A stretch of DNA of 64,000 nt from Puniceibacterium sp. IMCC21224 (GTDB taxonomy: Bacteria > Pseudomonadota > Alphaproteobacteria > Rhodobacterales > Rhodobacteraceae): positions 62,001 to 126,000 of the forward strand of contig NZ_LDPY01000001.1 of NCBI RefSeq assembly GCF_001038505.1, in the 5' to 3' direction. Of this stretch, positions 62,215 through 64,000 are shown one piece after another. Made by a program: the position numbers and the translations under genes. Below the pieces are notes generated by a model. The model made no database searches. It saw nothing but the letters and a program-made list of their open reading frames with translations, and had not been told where the DNA came from. The first letter of the stretch is position 1; every line of letters starts with the position of its first letter.

Positions 62215-63197
62215 TCCAGGACTTTCTGACCATCGTAGGCTGGCAGGATGCACAGCAATTTCCCCTGGCCGGTGACGCCTCATCGCGCCGCTATATCCGT
62301 CTGGTCCGCGGCTCGACCCGCGCCATCCTGATGCATGATCCCGAAGGCGATGTAACCCTGTTCGCGCAACTGGCGCGGCATCTGAGCGGCTTGAACCTTA
62401 GCGCGCCGCAGGTTTACGCCGAAAATGCCCAGCAAGGTTTGCTGCTGATCGAAGATCTGGGGGACGCGCTTTTCGCCCGGCTCTGCGAACAGCATCCGTC
62501 GGATGAAACCCCGCTCTACCTCGCCGCGACCGAGGCGCTGATTGCGCTTCACAGGTATCCCCCGCCTCGAACCCTGCCGATTGCTGATCCCTCGCGTCTG
62601 GCGCAGATGACCGATCTTGCCTTTTTGCACTACCTCCCTCGTGCCACCGGACATAGCGACACGGGCGCGCAACAGGCTTGCATCGCCGCGTTTCACAGCG
62701 CGCTGAACCGCTATGCCCCCGACACAGATGTCATGATCCTGCGCGATTTTCACGCCGAGAACCTGATTTGGCTGCCCGATCGCAGCGCCACAGCGCGCAC
62801 CGGACTGCTCGACTTTCAGGATGCGCTTGCAGGGCACCGCGCCTATGATCTTGCCTCGCTTTTGACGGATGCGCGGCGCGACGTTTCCCCCGACACTGCC
62901 GAGGCTGCAATTCGACACTATATTGCCGCAACCGGTATCGCCGAAGAGCCGTTTCGCGCCGCGATCGCCGTACTGGGGGCGCAACGCAATCTGCGCATTC
63001 TTGGCGTCTTTGCCCGCCTTGCCGCGTCCCGTGGAAAACCGCATTATATCGACCTCATCCCGCGCGTGTGGGGGCATCTGATGGCAGACCTGAAACACCC
63101 TGCGCTGCGCGATATTGCGCCGCTGATTGTTGACTGCCTGCCGGAACCGACCGCACCCATTGTAGAAAGACTGAAAACCCCATGCCCGACGCAGTAA
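62211..63197 (+). CDS. amgK: AmgK-type sugar kinase (anomeric MurNAc/GlcNAc kinase, APH fold)
   Basis: This 328-residue protein has the aminoglycoside-phosphotransferase fold: GDASSRRYIRLV, LLLIEDLGDALFARL, the catalytic loop ILRDFHAENLIWL and the metal-binding GLLDFQDALAGHRAYDLASLL. AmgK phosphorylates C1 of N-acetylmuramate recovered from peptidoglycan. The assignment is strengthened by the MurU-like gene immediately downstream, which would act next in the pathway. It overlaps tsaE by 4 nt and murU by 16 nt. Confidence 0.88.
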   Translation: MIQDFLTIVGWQDAQQFPLAGDASSRRYIRLVRGSTRAILMHDPEGDVTLFAQLARHLSGLNLSAPQVYAENAQQGLLLIEDLGDALFARLCEQHPSDETPLYLAATEALIALHRYPPPRTLPIADPSRLAQMTDLAFLHYLPRATGHSDTGAQQACIAAFHSALNRYAPDTDVMILRDFHAENLIWLPDRSATARTGLLDFQDALAGHRAYDLASLLTDARRDVSPDTAEAAIRHYIAATGIAEEPFRAAIAVLGAQRNLRILGVFARLAASRGKPHYIDLIPRVWGHLMADLKHPALRDIAPLIVDCLPEPTAPIVERLKTPCPTQ

Positions 63198-63865
63198 TGC
63201 TTTTTGCCGCTGGGTTCGGCACCAGAATGGGTGCGCTGACCGCCAATCAGCCCAAACCGTTGATCCCGGTGGCTGGCGTGCCGCTGATCGACCATGCACT
63301 GGCTTTGACCGACTCCGTTGGCCCGCTGCGCCGGGTTGTGAATACGCACTATCGTAGCAATCAACTGGCGACGCACCTGGCTGGTCGCGACGTTGCCATC
63401 TCGGACGAGCAACCGCAGATTCTGGACACTGGCGGCGGACTACGCGTGGCGCTGCCTCTGCTGCGGGCGGACCCGGTATTTACCCTCAACACCGATGCGG
63501 TGTGGTCCGGGCCCAACCCGCTACGCCTGCTCGCCGATGCCTGGGATCCTGCGCGGATGAAGGCACTTTTGCTCTGTGTTCCCCTGGGCCGCGCGATCGG
63601 GCGCAAAGGCGGCGGTGATTTCGGGTGCTCTGCTGACGGTCAGCTTAGTCGTGGCGGTGATCTGGTCTATACTGGCGCGCAAATCCTGTGCACCGAGGGT
63701 CTGGCGACAATTGCAAAATCCGCGTTTTCCCTGAATGTCGTTTGGAACGACATGGCGACGCGCGGCGAACTGTTTGGTCTGACCTATCCCGGTCGCTGGT
63801 GTGATGTCGGCCATCCCGAAGGTATCGCCATGGCCGAAGCGATGCTGGCCGACGCCGATGTTTGA
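63182..63865 (+). CDS. murU: MurU-type nucleotidyltransferase (MurNAc-1-phosphate uridylyltransferase)
   Basis: This 227-residue protein begins MLFAAGFGTRMGALTANQPKPL, the sugar-nucleotidyltransferase signature, then LDTGGGLRVALPLL and NTDAVW (metal-binding Asp) and a late GRWCDVGHPEGI. MurU converts MurNAc-1-phosphate to UDP-MurNAc, bypassing fosfomycin-sensitive MurA in the recycling pathway. It overlaps amgK by 16 nt and addB by 8 nt. Confidence 0.87.
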   Translation: MPDAVMLFAAGFGTRMGALTANQPKPLIPVAGVPLIDHALALTDSVGPLRRVVNTHYRSNQLATHLAGRDVAISDEQPQILDTGGGLRVALPLLRADPVFTLNTDAVWSGPNPLRLLADAWDPARMKALLLCVPLGRAIGRKGGGDFGCSADGQLSRGGDLVYTGAQILCTEGLATIAKSAFSLNVVWNDMATRGELFGLTYPGRWCDVGHPEGIAMAEAMLADADV

Positions 63866-64000
63866 TCCAACAGACAGCCCACGGGTCTTCGGACTCGCCC
63901 CCGGTATCGACTTTCCGGCCGCCCTGATCGACGGACTGCGCAAACGGTTGGCCGAGCACCCCCCCGAAGCGATGGCGCGGGTCGAACTGATCGTGAACAC
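63858..64000 (+). CDS. addB: AddB double-strand-break repair nuclease/helicase, N-terminus only
   Basis: This is the first 47 codons of a gene running off the right edge. The translation begins MFDPTDSPRVFGLAPGIDFPAALIDGLRKRL, the usual start of alphaproteobacterial AddB. AddB works with AddA to process double-strand ends for RecA. Its ATG lies inside the end of murU (8-nt overlap), so it continues the operon. Confidence 0.8.
   Translation, partial: MFDPTDSPRVFGLAPGIDFPAALIDGLRKRLAEHPPEAMARVELIVN

Overview
The window reads as a marine alphaproteobacterium of the Rhodobacterales (Roseobacter group). The evidence is the RegB / SenC-RegA redox locus in its classical divergent order, the runs hemY - mic60-like - hemD / tsaD - gpsA and tsaE - amgK - murU - addB, a VPLPA-CTERM protein, and tight, GC-rich coding with many ATGA/TGATG overlaps.

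1-26.3 kb is a type VI secretion (T6SS) locus. From right to left on the minus strand run tssA, tssB, tssC, hcp, tssE, tssF, tssG, fha/tagH, tssJ, tssK, tssL (with an OmpA-like peptidoglycan-binding tail) and the start of tssM. Upstream of tssA is an ExbB-ExbD-ExbD-'TonB-like' set plus a small exported protein. Two small accessory genes (DUF6484 and a stand-alone TIGR02270-like N-terminus) read rightwards. A minus-strand effector module then follows: clpV, a DUF2169 protein, a ketosynthase-like protein lacking the catalytic residues, a DUF4150 (PAAR-like) effector with an HNH/GHH-type nuclease tail, and a beta-propeller-like protein in the immunity position. A divergent Ser/Thr kinase closes the locus. 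The kinase and the TonB-like protein share a periplasmic C-terminal module, which suggests that proton-motive-force-driven and phosphorylation-based control of this T6SS sense the same kind of signal. No vgrG is present in the window.

26.5-44.8 kb is an 18-kb decaying genomic island integrated in the 3' end of tRNA-Thr(CGT), bounded by 17-bp direct repeats (26597-26613 and 44741-44757). It carries an excisionase-like gene, a coupled run of small phage genes with a truncated DUF2303 gene, an IS3 element nested in an IS5 fragment, another IS5 remnant, a VPLPA-CTERM protein, the imuA-imuB-dnaE2 translesion mutasome cassette (dnaE2 with a replaced 3' end), two tandem divergent IS91-type elements each with a tyrosine recombinase, a resolvase, and a frameshifted P4-type integrase at the right end. 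Four copies of a roughly 41-bp structured palindromic mini-element sit inside transposase genes. Two are translated in frame (IS91 copies) and two disrupt the IS5 gene.

44.8-64 kb is core chromosome. It holds hemY, a mic60/mitofilin homologue, hemD, tsaD-gpsA-yciI-EVE, DUF1761, DUF2853, an HD-domain protein, a PRC-barrel protein, ahcY, a YfbR-like HD hydrolase with a GNAT acetyltransferase, regA-senC divergent from regB, a kinase-less PAS protein, and the tsaE-amgK-murU-addB operon, which runs off the right edge.
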